A DNA stretch of 64,000 nt from Fusibacter tunisiensis. Its GTDB lineage: Bacteria; Bacillota; Clostridia; Peptostreptococcales; Acidaminobacteraceae. This document shows, piece by piece, positions 38,126 to 47,014 of this stretch. The position numbers were made by a program, and so were the translations under genes. Every line of letters starts with the position of its first letter. Position 1 is the first letter of the stretch. Under the pieces are notes generated by a model. The model saw nothing but the letters and a program-made list of their open reading frames with translations, had not been told where the DNA came from and made no database searches. The DNA is taken from positions 62,001 to 126,000 of the forward strand of contig NZ_JAFBDT010000006.1 of the NCBI RefSeq assembly GCF_016908355.1, written 5' to 3'.

Positions 38126-40229
38126 AAATTTGAGCTTGTGACCAACCACCTTTTCCATTGTGTTTCGCTTTGTATAGAGCATCATCTGCGTGTTGAAGAT
38201 AATCTTCATAGGATAAGTCCGTTTGATCTAAATAACAAATTCCACAAGACATTGAAATTTGAATATTTGTCCCATCTTCGTAAATCAAAGTCGAAAGTTT
38301 CATGCTTTCAAAAAGCCCCTCAAGTGCATTTACAATTGCTGTTTTTTCTTTATAATTCCGCATTAGGACTACAAATTCATCGCCCGACCGTCTTCCAACC
38401 ACTACATTCTCCGCATTGCCTAGAGATTTTATCAAGTCAACAGCTTTTAAGATATAACCGTCACCCCATTTGTGGCCATACGTATCGTTTACACGCTTTA
38501 AATGGTCCAAGTCAAACATTAAAAGCGCTGCAACCGTATCTGGCTTTCTAGTGCCAAACCATTTTTCATACCTAATTTGAAAGGCTTTTCGATTTAACAA
38601 CTTTGTCAAAGGGTCTAAATCACGATCCTTTTTAATCTGATTTTTTTCAAGAACATCTTCGGTTACATCCATAACAACACCTATAATGGATGCATCTGTC
38701 CTTGTTGTACGAATTTTTACCCATTTGTCTTTTCCAGGGTTAATACGATAAGTTCCAGAATCTTCTGTCTCAAACTCAGCCATTACCGTGCTTAAATGTT
38801 CGAGAAATTCTTTTTTCCCAATATAGCCGTCCAGTGTTTGCTCTATTTCCAAAAGGGATGACAAAAGCGGCGTTACGTACACCAAATCAGAATCGGGTTT
38901 CATTTCAAAAGCACCTATAGGCACCTCAAACATATCAATAACACGAGACAATCTGGACGCAGAATCAATCATATTGTTGTTGGCTTTCTCCATTGCCCTA
39001 GCAAGATCATCTACCTCTAATATGCCTGTTTCTGTCATTTTAATTTTTAAGTTTGCTGGCGCGGCTGCCACTTCCTTTGAAAGTGAAATGATAGGTTTAG
39101 AAAATCGATAACTAAAAAAGATACCACCAATAATACCAACCACTACAGCGAGACCTAATGACAACCATAAAATGTTCTGAATTCTATTTACATATGAAAA
39201 CAAATCGCTTTCTCGCATGAGGCCAATCAAATACCACGTCTCATTTTCAAATGGTGTATTGTAAGCATACAAGTTCAAACGATCAATAGAAGCAAATACC
39301 TTCTCATCCGTCACCACATTGGAAACTTTAGAAACATTATAACTTTCAGCGACAGATAAAAGTTCCAGTGGTTTAGACACATCAATTAATCTTTTTTGAA
39401 GGGCACCACCACTAAAAACAGGCATCAAGGCGCCAATTTCTTGATCTTTGCGCACAATCATATACCCGAGCGAGTCCTTCGCTTGTAAGTCTGTCGCCGG
39501 CAAAAACTGCGTCAAATAGTTAAGTGTCAATTCGATTCCAACAATTCCAATTGGTTCATTATCTGAATTTAGAAGTGGCATGGAATACGTCATAATTTCC
39601 ATATCATTTTCAAAAAGTTTAAATGGTTTTGACCAATAGCCCAAAAGTGACGTGTTATTTGACAAAGATGAATTGTTATATGGTTTAAAATAAAACTCAT
39701 GTTTTGTAAGATCTGGCTCAAACATAAACCGCCAACTTTGATCTAGTGGAATTTTTAAGTCTCGTGCCACTTCAGAAGAGCCCATAATCATATACAAATC
39801 ATTATTGCTGTAAGATGTCATTACAGGATCATAGTCTCTAAAATAAAGCGCCGGTTGACCATGTTCTCCTGTCCCTGTTAATATAACGTATGCACCTGTT
39901 GCCTTGGATGTTCTTAGCATAGCAATCAAGTCATCGGATAAACTCGACATATCAAAATTCAAGGTATCTTCAGGTGATAAATCCCCAACAAGTTCAGAAA
40001 TCTGAACGGCAAAGGTATCAATATTAGTCCATCGGTTTCGCATCTCCAGTTCTAAAAAATTGCGTCGACTGGAAACGACACTTGAAAGAGACTTAAACGC
40101 ATTTTCTTTTGCTTGCTTTAGAACGCCACCGCCCATTAAAGAACCTGCCATCAGAAGAGCCTGCAATAAGATGACACCTATAATGAATGTCGTTAATCTA
40201 AAAGCAATCGACTTACTTTGATTTTTCAT
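38124..40229 (-). CDS. Membrane diguanylate cyclase (dCache-HAMP-PAS-GGDEF)
   Basis: A 701-residue protein. Membrane helix at residues about 10-30, a large extracytoplasmic Cache-type sensor (about 35-345; EPIGIVGIELTLNYL and ENETWYLIGLMRESDLF), a second helix (353-374, LWLSLGLAVVVGIIGGIFF), a HAMP-like linker, a PAS-like region and a C-terminal GGDEF domain with DLDPLTKLLNRKAF, FDLDHLKRVNDTYGHKWGD and the active site RRSGDEF. The Ser in SGDEF is a tolerated variant, so cyclase activity is expected; no RxxD inhibitory site is present. It follows the solute-binding protein gene by 15 bases, suggesting that the two form a sensing unit producing c-di-GMP. Confidence 0.9.
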   Translation of the reverse strand: MKNQSKSIAFRLTTFIIGVILLQALLMAGSLMGGGVLKQAKENAFKSLSSVVSSRRNFLELEMRNRWTNIDTFAVQISELVGDLSPEDTLNFDMSSLSDDLIAMLRTSKATGAYVILTGTGEHGQPALYFRDYDPVMTSYSNNDLYMIMGSSEVARDLKIPLDQSWRFMFEPDLTKHEFYFKPYNNSSLSNNTSLLGYWSKPFKLFENDMEIMTYSMPLLNSDNEPIGIVGIELTLNYLTQFLPATDLQAKDSLGYMIVRKDQEIGALMPVFSGGALQKRLIDVSKPLELLSVAESYNVSKVSNVVTDEKVFASIDRLNLYAYNTPFENETWYLIGLMRESDLFSYVNRIQNILWLSLGLAVVVGIIGGIFFSYRFSKPIISLSKEVAAAPANLKIKMTETGILEVDDLARAMEKANNNMIDSASRLSRVIDMFEVPIGAFEMKPDSDLVYVTPLLSSLLEIEQTLDGYIGKKEFLEHLSTVMAEFETEDSGTYRINPGKDKWVKIRTTRTDASIIGVVMDVTEDVLEKNQIKKDRDLDPLTKLLNRKAFQIRYEKWFGTRKPDTVAALLMFDLDHLKRVNDTYGHKWGDGYILKAVDLIKSLGNAENVVVGRRSGDEFVVLMRNYKEKTAIVNALEGLFESMKLSTLIYEDGTNIQISMSCGICYLDQTDLSYEDYLQHADDALYKAKHNGKGGWSQAQI

Positions 40230-40244
40230 AATTAACCTTTCAAA

Positions 40245-41675
40245 TTATGGGTTCAGAACTAACTGTGCTTCTTTTTTAAGATCTTCATACCAAACTTCAA
40301 AAGCCGTTTCAGATGTTAATGCCTCAATAACGGTGTCACGATTGGCCCCTCCAGCCACTTTAAGTGCCAACTCTTCCAAATCTGAGACAACTTTATCAAA
40401 CAAGTGGGTTTCCAGTAGATTTCTGATTTCATAACTGCCCTCAAAAGGTGGATTGTTGTACAGCGTATAAGTATCAAACATAATCAGTGAAGACTTTATT
40501 GAAGATACAATTGCAGGATTAGATACTTGTGCCTGCTCAGCGGCCTTTAATAGCTCTGATTCATTGAGGGCACTATTTTTAACAGGAAAATAGCCCGTTG
40601 AAATGGAAAATTCAATATTTTGATCATTCTCTGTAAACCATTTTAAAAACTCTGCTGCTGCATATTCATGTGCTTCATCACTTTTGGTAATACACATGCC
40701 TGCTCCTTGTTGCATCGCAAAAAGAGCACCCTTTTCAAATACTGGGTACGGCAAAACTAACGGACCAAAATCTTCAATTTGAGTTTCACTGAAAGTTACT
40801 TCAGTTGGAACATAGGAAGCTCCTGCAGTAGAACCTGTATAGGCCATAACCGTTCCAGTTTTTGCATCATCTGAGCTAAAACGTCCAGTCTTAACAAAAT
40901 GACCTTTGATATAAGGGGTGTAATAATAGGTCCAAATTTGTAAAGCGGTTTCACGATTCATGGAAAATGTTGCCGTTCCATCCTTACTAAACTCAAAAAT
41001 TTCGTTCCCCAATTGCATACCTGCTTGAAGCATATAATTGGCATTGGCATCTATGCCGAAAAACCCTTTTCCAGTTTCTAAGTAATACGTTTCTGCCACA
41101 CGTGCCAATCCTTCCCAAGTTCCAAGATCAGCATTTGAAAACCCATGCACCCGAGAAAAGTCTTGCCAAAATGTGCCATTGACATACAAATTTTCTGAGG
41201 ATTTGGCTATTGGCAAGATATAATATTGACCATCCGTAAGGAATCGTCCCTCTTCCAAAAACTCTGCCCTATATGCACCCAGTTCTTCATCTGTAAAATA
41301 TGTTTTCAAATGGACCAAATCCACAACATCATGAATCCGAAAAGCATTGTCTGGATAAGCCGCAAAAATATCAGGCATTGGTTGAGAGCCAATAGATTTT
41401 GTTGCAGATTCAAACACAGCAGTAGCAAGTTGCCCAACATCGCCTTGACTTTGAGCGTCTACTACAATTCCCAACTCAACACCCCTTCCTTCATTAAATT
41501 CGGTAACCAGAGCATCAAATTTGTCCTTTATATTGCCATTATAGTAGTGCCATACCGACACCGTAATTGGACGATCCGGGTCTAAAGGCCCATCAGATCT
41601 TCCACTGGATGAACAGGCTGAAAACAACACCATACTCATAATAACAGCAATTCCTATTAAAGACCATCTTTTCAT
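40245..41675 (-). CDS. Extracellular solute-binding lipoprotein (family 1)
   Basis: A 476-residue lipoprotein with signal peptide and lipobox FSAC (Cys near residue 21), then a type 1 sugar-type solute-binding fold: PITVSVWHYYNGNIKDKFDA near the mature N-terminus and SDEAHEYAAAEFLKWFTEND near 360. Such proteins normally serve a MalFGK-like importer, but no permease of that type is encoded beside it; the genes on either side are a Cache-GGDEF cyclase and an unrelated ABC-2 exporter. A role as ligand receptor for the cyclase is inferred from the 15-base spacing. The ligand is unknown. Confidence 0.87.
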   Translation of the reverse strand: MKRWSLIGIAVIMSMVLFSACSSSGRSDGPLDPDRPITVSVWHYYNGNIKDKFDALVTEFNEGRGVELGIVVDAQSQGDVGQLATAVFESATKSIGSQPMPDIFAAYPDNAFRIHDVVDLVHLKTYFTDEELGAYRAEFLEEGRFLTDGQYYILPIAKSSENLYVNGTFWQDFSRVHGFSNADLGTWEGLARVAETYYLETGKGFFGIDANANYMLQAGMQLGNEIFEFSKDGTATFSMNRETALQIWTYYYTPYIKGHFVKTGRFSSDDAKTGTVMAYTGSTAGASYVPTEVTFSETQIEDFGPLVLPYPVFEKGALFAMQQGAGMCITKSDEAHEYAAAEFLKWFTENDQNIEFSISTGYFPVKNSALNESELLKAAEQAQVSNPAIVSSIKSSLIMFDTYTLYNNPPFEGSYEIRNLLETHLFDKVVSDLEELALKVAGGANRDTVIEALTSETAFEVWYEDLKKEAQLVLNP

Positions 41676-41720
41676 GTCTATATTTCCCCTTGTCTATGTG
41701 TTTTTCAGTTTTATACCCAA

Positions 41721-42926
41721 TTACGATGGAAACATAACTTTTTCCCTGTGCATCAAATGTCTTGATAAAAAGACTAAAGCCAAAGTTAATATCAAAGATG
41801 TCGCCAGTGAAATAAGTGCGTACCCCCACTTTCCATTGCCCAAGAGAACTTGATGCATATTGACAATGTTATTGTAAATTGGAATGTAATAGCTCGTTGA
41901 ACTCACATCGCCAGAACCAAACATCGTCATAAAACCTGCAATCATAACCCCCATGTAAGCCGGTGTTATGTATGCACCTGCTTCTTTAACCGTATTTGCC
42001 ATCATAGAAAGGACGGAAATCAGCGTCACATAAACCCCGACAAGACCAATCATACTGACAAAGAAAAGCACAAAATCCCCACTGCCAAATGCCATTTGTG
42101 ACAAGTCAAACTCACCACTAACGGATAAAAATTTAGCGGAGAAAGGGATCGATAACAAAACACCTACAAAAGAAGAAACCATGGATATAAGTGCAACACA
42201 CATCAAACTCAAAATTTTCCCACCAATGATTACGCCTCTATCAACAGGCGTCAAAAGCATTGACGCAATAGTACCTCTCTCTTTTTCACCCGCAATAGAG
42301 TCCATACCAATTCCCATGGCACCTGCAAATATAAAAATAGAAACCAGCATTGGAATAATATTTGCGATTCCTCGATCAATCCCCTTATTCGCATCTGGAA
42401 TATTTACCGTCTGGACATCCAAATTAAAAACTTCTAGGTAAGATGCATCTCCAAATCTTTCTGCTAAAATCATTTGCCTATATGCTTCTAAAAGAGCGCC
42501 CATTTTATAATTGCTTTCTATAGAGTAGTCACTTTTCGGTGAATAATAGGCTTCAATCATAGGCAGGTCTCCATTTTCAAATGACGTTAGCATTGTTTCA
42601 TAATTTTCTGGGAATACGAGATAATACTCATATTCGCCTTCTAAAATCTTTGCCTGCGCCCATTCATAATCATCCGTTTCAAGTACCAGTGTCATCGTCG
42701 CATCTTCTTCGATTAACGTCAGAACGCCAGCCGGAATATGACTGCCAATAATCTTTGACTCATGCGATTCAATATCTTCTTGAGTTCTTCCAATCATAAG
42801 GCCCATTAGGGAGTAGATTAATGCAATACTAACCATTGGTAAAACAAAACTCGTCAGAACTAGCCTTCGATCTGTAAAAACCCGTCTTAATTCTTTTTTT
42901 GTAATAATCCATAATGCATGCCACAT
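41721..42926 (-). CDS. ABC-2 type permease (NatB-like)
   Basis: A 401-residue membrane protein: one N-terminal helix after a KKELRRVFTDRRLVLTSF segment, a long extracytoplasmic domain (about 45-180), and five C-terminal membrane helices starting with IIPMLVSIFIFAGAMGIGMD and the AGEKERGTIASMLLTPV motif typical of NatB/ABC-2 proteins. It pairs with the ATPase gene just upstream. The start was set at 42926 (GGAGGCTGACA before ATG). Substrate unknown; NatAB of Bacillus exports sodium, other members export drugs or peptides. Confidence 0.88.
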   Translation of the reverse strand: MWHALWIITKKELRRVFTDRRLVLTSFVLPMVSIALIYSLMGLMIGRTQEDIESHESKIIGSHIPAGVLTLIEEDATMTLVLETDDYEWAQAKILEGEYEYYLVFPENYETMLTSFENGDLPMIEAYYSPKSDYSIESNYKMGALLEAYRQMILAERFGDASYLEVFNLDVQTVNIPDANKGIDRGIANIIPMLVSIFIFAGAMGIGMDSIAGEKERGTIASMLLTPVDRGVIIGGKILSLMCVALISMVSSFVGVLLSIPFSAKFLSVSGEFDLSQMAFGSGDFVLFFVSMIGLVGVYVTLISVLSMMANTVKEAGAYITPAYMGVMIAGFMTMFGSGDVSSTSYYIPIYNNIVNMHQVLLGNGKWGYALISLATSLILTLALVFLSRHLMHREKVMFPS

Positions 42927-42936
42927 TGTCAGCCTC

Positions 42937-43713
42937 CTATACTTGGTCTCCATAAGTTTCTTCATACAACTTAAAAAAAGCATCATCTAAATTGTCTGTT
43001 CCTGTGATTTGACATATTTCTGCTAGTGTTCCAACCGTCTTAATTCGACCATCCATAATAATAGCCACCCGATCACATAGTTTTTCAGCAACATGCATCA
43101 TATGTGTGGAAACCACAACTGTTTTTCCTTGTGCCTTCAAATTCCCAAGATAGTCCGTTACTGTTTTTGCTGTAATAATATCCAATCCATTTGTTGGTTC
43201 ATCAAAAATAATAACATTTGGGTCATGGACAAGACTTACTGCAATGGCCAGTTTTTGTTTCATACCTGTAGACAAGTCTCCTATTTTTGTAAACTGATAA
43301 GGGGTTATCCCAAAAACGTCAAATAAATGTCTCACCCGTTCTTCTATCTTTTTTTCCGTCAACCCATGCAGTCTTCCAAAAAACCGAGCGGTGTAATCTG
43401 GACTAAAATGCGCATCCATTTTCAGTTCATTTGTGAGAAATGCTAATTCTTTACGAACAGCCTCACCTTCCGTTGCAGCATCATACCCATTTACGTTTAT
43501 CTGACCTTCACTTGGTTGAATTAGTGTTGCAAGACACCTTAAAGTTGTGGTTTTTCCAGCACCATTTGGTCCTAGAAGTCCAAAAATTTCGTTGTCTTTC
43601 ACTTCAAAATCAATCCCATTAACCGCATGCTTATACTTTGTTTTTTCTTTATTTGATTTCATTTGCTTGCTTGATAATTTAAATGTTTTTTTCAAGCCCT
43701 TAATACGAATCAT
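42937..43713 (-). CDS. ABC transporter ATP-binding protein (NatA-like)
   Basis: A 258-residue ATPase: Walker A GPNGAGKTTT, Q-loop region, signature DLSTGMKQKLAIA (STGM variant common in NatA), Walker B NVIIFDEPTNGLD, and H-loop VSTHMM. The start is set at 43713 with AGGAGGCATT before the ATG; the longer frame would begin in the terminator of the DUF5320 gene. Ten bases separate it from the permease gene. It and the permease form the exporter; whether the solute-binding lipoprotein 45 bases further belongs to the transcript is likely but not certain. Confidence 0.92.
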   Translation of the reverse strand: MIRIKGLKKTFKLSSKQMKSNKEKTKYKHAVNGIDFEVKDNEIFGLLGPNGAGKTTTLRCLATLIQPSEGQINVNGYDAATEGEAVRKELAFLTNELKMDAHFSPDYTARFFGRLHGLTEKKIEERVRHLFDVFGITPYQFTKIGDLSTGMKQKLAIAVSLVHDPNVIIFDEPTNGLDIITAKTVTDYLGNLKAQGKTVVVSTHMMHVAEKLCDRVAIIMDGRIKTVGTLAEICQITGTDNLDDAFFKLYEETYGDQV

Positions 43714-43752
43714 AATGCCTCCTATGTATTTTTCTTTTATTATACAAAAAAA

Positions 43753-43777
43753 ATTGGGAATGAAGGTCATTCCCAAT
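43753..43777. terminator. Terminator after the DUF5320 gene
   Basis: Perfect 11-base arms ATTGGGAATGA / TCATTCCCAAT with a 3-base loop; the minus strand continues with eight T's. It ends the DUF5320 transcript and lies just upstream of the natA ribosome binding site. Confidence 0.88.
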
Positions 43778-43801
43778 CTTTTTTAATAGAGATTTAAGTT
43801 T

Positions 43802-44077
43802 TTATTTATTTTCTGTTGTGTTAAGCGCATTTTCGATTTCAGCCAATCTATTTTTCAATAAGATTTTTTCCTCTTCCAAAAGTTCCTGATCCGAAAACCC
43901 CGCGTTCCATCTTGATAGACCTCGACGGTTCCCCCTTCCAAAACCTCTAAAACAGCCAAAACCTCTGCCTGAGCCTAACCCATAGCCTGTTACACCAGTT
44001 CCCTTTCCGCATGTTCCTAAACCTCTACCTGTCATTGCTCCCTGTCCCATTGGACCTAATCCATCTCTACGTGGCAT
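43802..44077 (-). CDS. DUF5320 glycine-rich small protein
   Basis: A 91-residue protein with the DUF5320 pattern: MPRRDGLGPMGQGAMTGRGL, a Gly/Arg/Phe/Cys-rich middle with Cys residues in GTCGKG and GFGCFRGFG, and a C-terminal coiled coil (QELLEEEKILLKNRLAEIEN). These proteins are common in anaerobes, often near redox or metal-handling genes (dinitrogenase iron-molybdenum cofactor-like proteins), but their function is not known. Here it is alone, with a near-perfect promoter flanked by operator-like repeats and a strong terminator, so it is a tightly regulated single-gene unit. Confidence 0.85.
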   Translation of the reverse strand: MPRRDGLGPMGQGAMTGRGLGTCGKGTGVTGYGLGSGRGFGCFRGFGRGNRRGLSRWNAGFSDQELLEEEKILLKNRLAEIENALNTTENK

Positions 44078-44105
44078 AATTGTCTCCTTTCAAACTCTAG
44101 TATTG

Positions 44106-44155
44106 AACATATGTTATTTATACTTTGATTATACACTCTATTAAACATATGTCAA
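44106..44155 (-). promoter_or_regulatory. Promoter with two AACATATGT operator-like repeats (DUF5320 gene)
   Basis: On the minus strand, TTGACA (44150-44155) and TATAAT (44128-44133) are perfect consensus boxes with a 16-base spacer. The palindrome AACATATGTT lies at 44106-44115, just downstream of the start site, and a second copy, AACATATGTC, at 44144-44153 overlaps the -35 box. Two copies bracketing the promoter suggest repression by a dimeric regulator, for example of the ArsR type. Confidence 0.75.
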
Positions 44156-44166
44156 TAACTTTTGTA

Positions 44167-44213
44167 AAAAAAGCTGATACAAACCCATCATAAGGTCTTG
44201 TATCAGCTTTTTT
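44167..44213 (-). terminator. Terminator of the glycine reductase operon
   Basis: Arms AAGCTGATACAA / TTGTATCAGCTT, flanked by A's and T's on either side, with an open 15-base loop, directly after the grdD stop codon. The minus strand ends in a T run (CTTTTTTTAC). Confidence 0.88.
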
Positions 44214-45386
44214 CTAACAAATATCGCCACTTGATCCAGAAAATCCAGCTTCAGATAGAATGTCAACACACACTTTCAATTTTGACTCCGGCACCATTAC
44301 AATTGGACCGGTACAGCCCATACCGCTCTCTGCATAGATACCCTTTCGCCAAAGCGCATTAACAGCGTCCTCTAACTCCATAATATCAATACCGGCTATT
44401 GTACCAGTTACAACAACTTTTTCAGGCGCAACACTCTCGCTTGACGTCTCTTTAGAAACATTTTTCCCTAATGTTTCTTCTATTAATTGTTTCCACCTAA
44501 TACGGTTCAACTTTTCAAAAATATCATCTGATATTTCTTTCATATTATTTCTTATCAAGTCATCTGCGTATTTTAGTGCCCCTTTCACAACTGGAACGCC
44601 AGAAGCTCTAGAAAGAATAAGTATATTGCGGTGATACCCTTCACCTATCCCAGGGCCATACCCATAGCCAACACTTTCATAACTGCCACCACTGGTAAAT
44701 GCCGATAGTGTTTTCATTAGAATATTTCCCGTTAAAGTATCTGTTACAACCACATCAACAGTGCCTTGAAGCAGGTCGTTGCCCCTAAGCACACAACCCC
44801 CATCACGCCTCACAGATTCACCAAAACGAATTGGGAACCCCTTACTTTGTAGAGCCATTAAAATCTTTTCGACAGTTCTGGCACCATCAACATTGAGAAT
44901 TCCAACCGTTGGCTTTTCAATACCACACGCCTGAGCTGCAATGATCCCATACACTGCATTTTTCACCATTGCTTCAACACGATTTAAAGCTGAAGTTCCA
45001 GTGGTCGTTGCAAGAAATATTTCTCTACCTGTACCTGGTGCAATCACTCTACCAACAGTTGAAACGCCAATTGGGAAATTATAATGCATGGTGACAGCCG
45101 CTTGAATCTTTCCTGAATCAAGCGCTTCTTCCATTGCCCTATGCGCGTCATCTTCAGTCTCTGCAACTATGGTCTCAATCCCACTCTCATTAGATGGCCC
45201 AATTAATATAATTTCTAAATCTGGGTCCATTCTAAGTGCTTCCTTTGCACCTTTGATGAGTGTATCTGTTCCGTGCTCACTTCCTAAAACTGTCAATCCA
45301 ACCGATCTTTTTTTACCAAATTTGCCCGTTTCAAGTGCACTGGCAATTTCAAGAAATGTTTCACTAATTACCTTATTAATAGACAC
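44214..45386 (-). CDS. grdD: Glycine reductase complex component C, subunit alpha
   Basis: A 390-residue protein of the GrdD family. Component C (GrdC+GrdD) takes the carboxymethyl group from the selenium of GrdA and, with phosphate, releases acetyl phosphate. GrdD shows a phosphate-acetyltransferase/PlsX-like sequence: GLTVLGSEHGTDTLIKGAKE near 30, VGILNVDGARTVEKIL near 165, DVVVTDTLTGNILMK near 210 and a C-terminal Cys-bearing segment (GMGCTGPIVMVPES). It lies 15 bases after grdC and closes the operon. Confidence 0.95.
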   Translation of the reverse strand: MSINKVISETFLEIASALETGKFGKKRSVGLTVLGSEHGTDTLIKGAKEALRMDPDLEIILIGPSNESGIETIVAETEDDAHRAMEEALDSGKIQAAVTMHYNFPIGVSTVGRVIAPGTGREIFLATTTGTSALNRVEAMVKNAVYGIIAAQACGIEKPTVGILNVDGARTVEKILMALQSKGFPIRFGESVRRDGGCVLRGNDLLQGTVDVVVTDTLTGNILMKTLSAFTSGGSYESVGYGYGPGIGEGYHRNILILSRASGVPVVKGALKYADDLIRNNMKEISDDIFEKLNRIRWKQLIEETLGKNVSKETSSESVAPEKVVVTGTIAGIDIMELEDAVNALWRKGIYAESGMGCTGPIVMVPESKLKVCVDILSEAGFSGSSGDIC

Positions 45387-45401
45387 CCTAAGCCCCCCTT
45401 T

Positions 45402-46940
45402 CTATTCGGTCAGGCTTTCTGCCAATTTTCGCATTGCCTCAGCAATTAACTTCTTAACTTCTTTTTCATCATAACCTGAATCTTCAGCACAAGCGCTAAT
45501 TCCAGAATTGGCCTCAATCACAAAAGAAACGCCATCAAATTGATTGGTCATTCGCGCTAAGAACAAACTGCCTTTTCCCACAATCATAACTCTATTAAGT
45601 GTCCCTGCTTTAATGGCATCAACGGCAAATCCAATATAAGGCACTCCAGATGGAATATGGCCTTGTGTTGGTGCAAATCCAGGCATACCATGGGTTTTAA
45701 CAAAATCCATTAACTGTGATTTTTCGAGTTCCCCTCGTTTTACGCCAAGTGCTGCAATCATCTTATAATTAGATTCAGGAACATCACCAGCACCAGCAGG
45801 TTTTGTGATATCTGGATTTTGCATCTCTACGCTGTACTTATCAACATCCGTTATTTTTAAGCCTCCCTTATCAAGAGGTTGTGTTATAAGTGACGTAATA
45901 ACAGCCTGAGGTGAAGAACCCGTTCCAACAGTGTGTCGTCCAATAAGATTTGTATTTATAACAGGTGATATGCCATCATCTTCTGAAACCAAAACTGCAA
46001 ATCCACCCAAACAATCCTCTAAAATTGGCATGCCCTTTTTAACGTGGTCTTTACCGTTCATTCCTAACTTTGCAGTAGCGCCACCGCCAACAACCACGAC
46101 ATTTTTATAGACGCCGGATTTAACAAGTGCCGCTGCATTAATAAGTGCATGTGTCGGGCCGGCACAAAAACCTCTTGTATCAGAACCTGTTGCATTTACA
46201 AAGTTCATTGCTTCAGCAATAGATTTTGCAAAGTTACCACCACCACGTTGATTCATGTCTCCGCAAGCCTCTTCTGAGCACTCAATCACATATTCAATTG
46301 CTTCTGGTGCGACTTCAGTTTGTCGCATCAAATGTTTAACAGCCAAAACACCAGATGCCTTGACAACAAGGTTTTCAAGCATCACGTGTGCATTTAGGTT
46401 TGTGTCTAAATCATGAGCTCTTTTAACGCAACCAACAAGCGTACCCTTATGAAAAATACCTTCTCCATGATGGTCATTCAAAATGTCTATGATCACATCT
46501 TTAGAGTCACCTTCTTTAAGCAATTCAATCTCTGACTCGGTAAAATAAGAACTTTCTGAGAGTTTTTCCTTAACCATTGCAGTAAAATCATCTGTAAGTC
46601 GTACCAAATCAAAAGCGTCTGCCATTTTGATCATAGCAATAAATTCTTCTTGAGGCATAATTTCACCAAAGCGTCCATAACGTTCGCCACTTACTTTTTG
46701 AGTATGCCAAGGCATTTCTAAATCAATAAGTGTCTCAGGTTTTTGATTTCCGATAAAGACCTGATTTGGCGCATAATTCACTACCTCTTCATAACGCCTA
46801 AACGACTCTGATAAATGGCTGATATACTCTGAATTCGGATTTGATGCCTTTTCAACCGTAGCTGTTGTGCCATTATGCAAGATCATATCTGGTGTGTGTA
46901 CCAAGATATAACCAGCATTTTTGATTACTGGATTTGTCAT
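45402..46940 (-). CDS. grdC: Glycine reductase complex component C, subunit beta
   Basis: A 512-residue thiolase-like protein (FabH-related) that works with GrdD to form acetyl phosphate. Active-site region TGSDTRGFCAGPTHALINAA near 255 carries the thiolase-type Cys, and APTQGHIPSGVPYIGFA near 445 is conserved. The start is set at 46940 after ATGGAGGTCTTTTGAT; the longer frame starts within the grdB-grdC gap. Followed 15 bases later by grdD. Confidence 0.95.
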   Translation of the reverse strand: MTNPVIKNAGYILVHTPDMILHNGTTATVEKASNPNSEYISHLSESFRRYEEVVNYAPNQVFIGNQKPETLIDLEMPWHTQKVSGERYGRFGEIMPQEEFIAMIKMADAFDLVRLTDDFTAMVKEKLSESSYFTESEIELLKEGDSKDVIIDILNDHHGEGIFHKGTLVGCVKRAHDLDTNLNAHVMLENLVVKASGVLAVKHLMRQTEVAPEAIEYVIECSEEACGDMNQRGGGNFAKSIAEAMNFVNATGSDTRGFCAGPTHALINAAALVKSGVYKNVVVVGGGATAKLGMNGKDHVKKGMPILEDCLGGFAVLVSEDDGISPVINTNLIGRHTVGTGSSPQAVITSLITQPLDKGGLKITDVDKYSVEMQNPDITKPAGAGDVPESNYKMIAALGVKRGELEKSQLMDFVKTHGMPGFAPTQGHIPSGVPYIGFAVDAIKAGTLNRVMIVGKGSLFLARMTNQFDGVSFVIEANSGISACAEDSGYDEKEVKKLIAEAMRKLAESLTE

Positions 46941-47014
46941 ATCAAAAGACCTCCATATTAATAACTCTATCGTCAAATATAAATTAGATGGGGAATGCCC
47001 CATCTAATTCAGTT

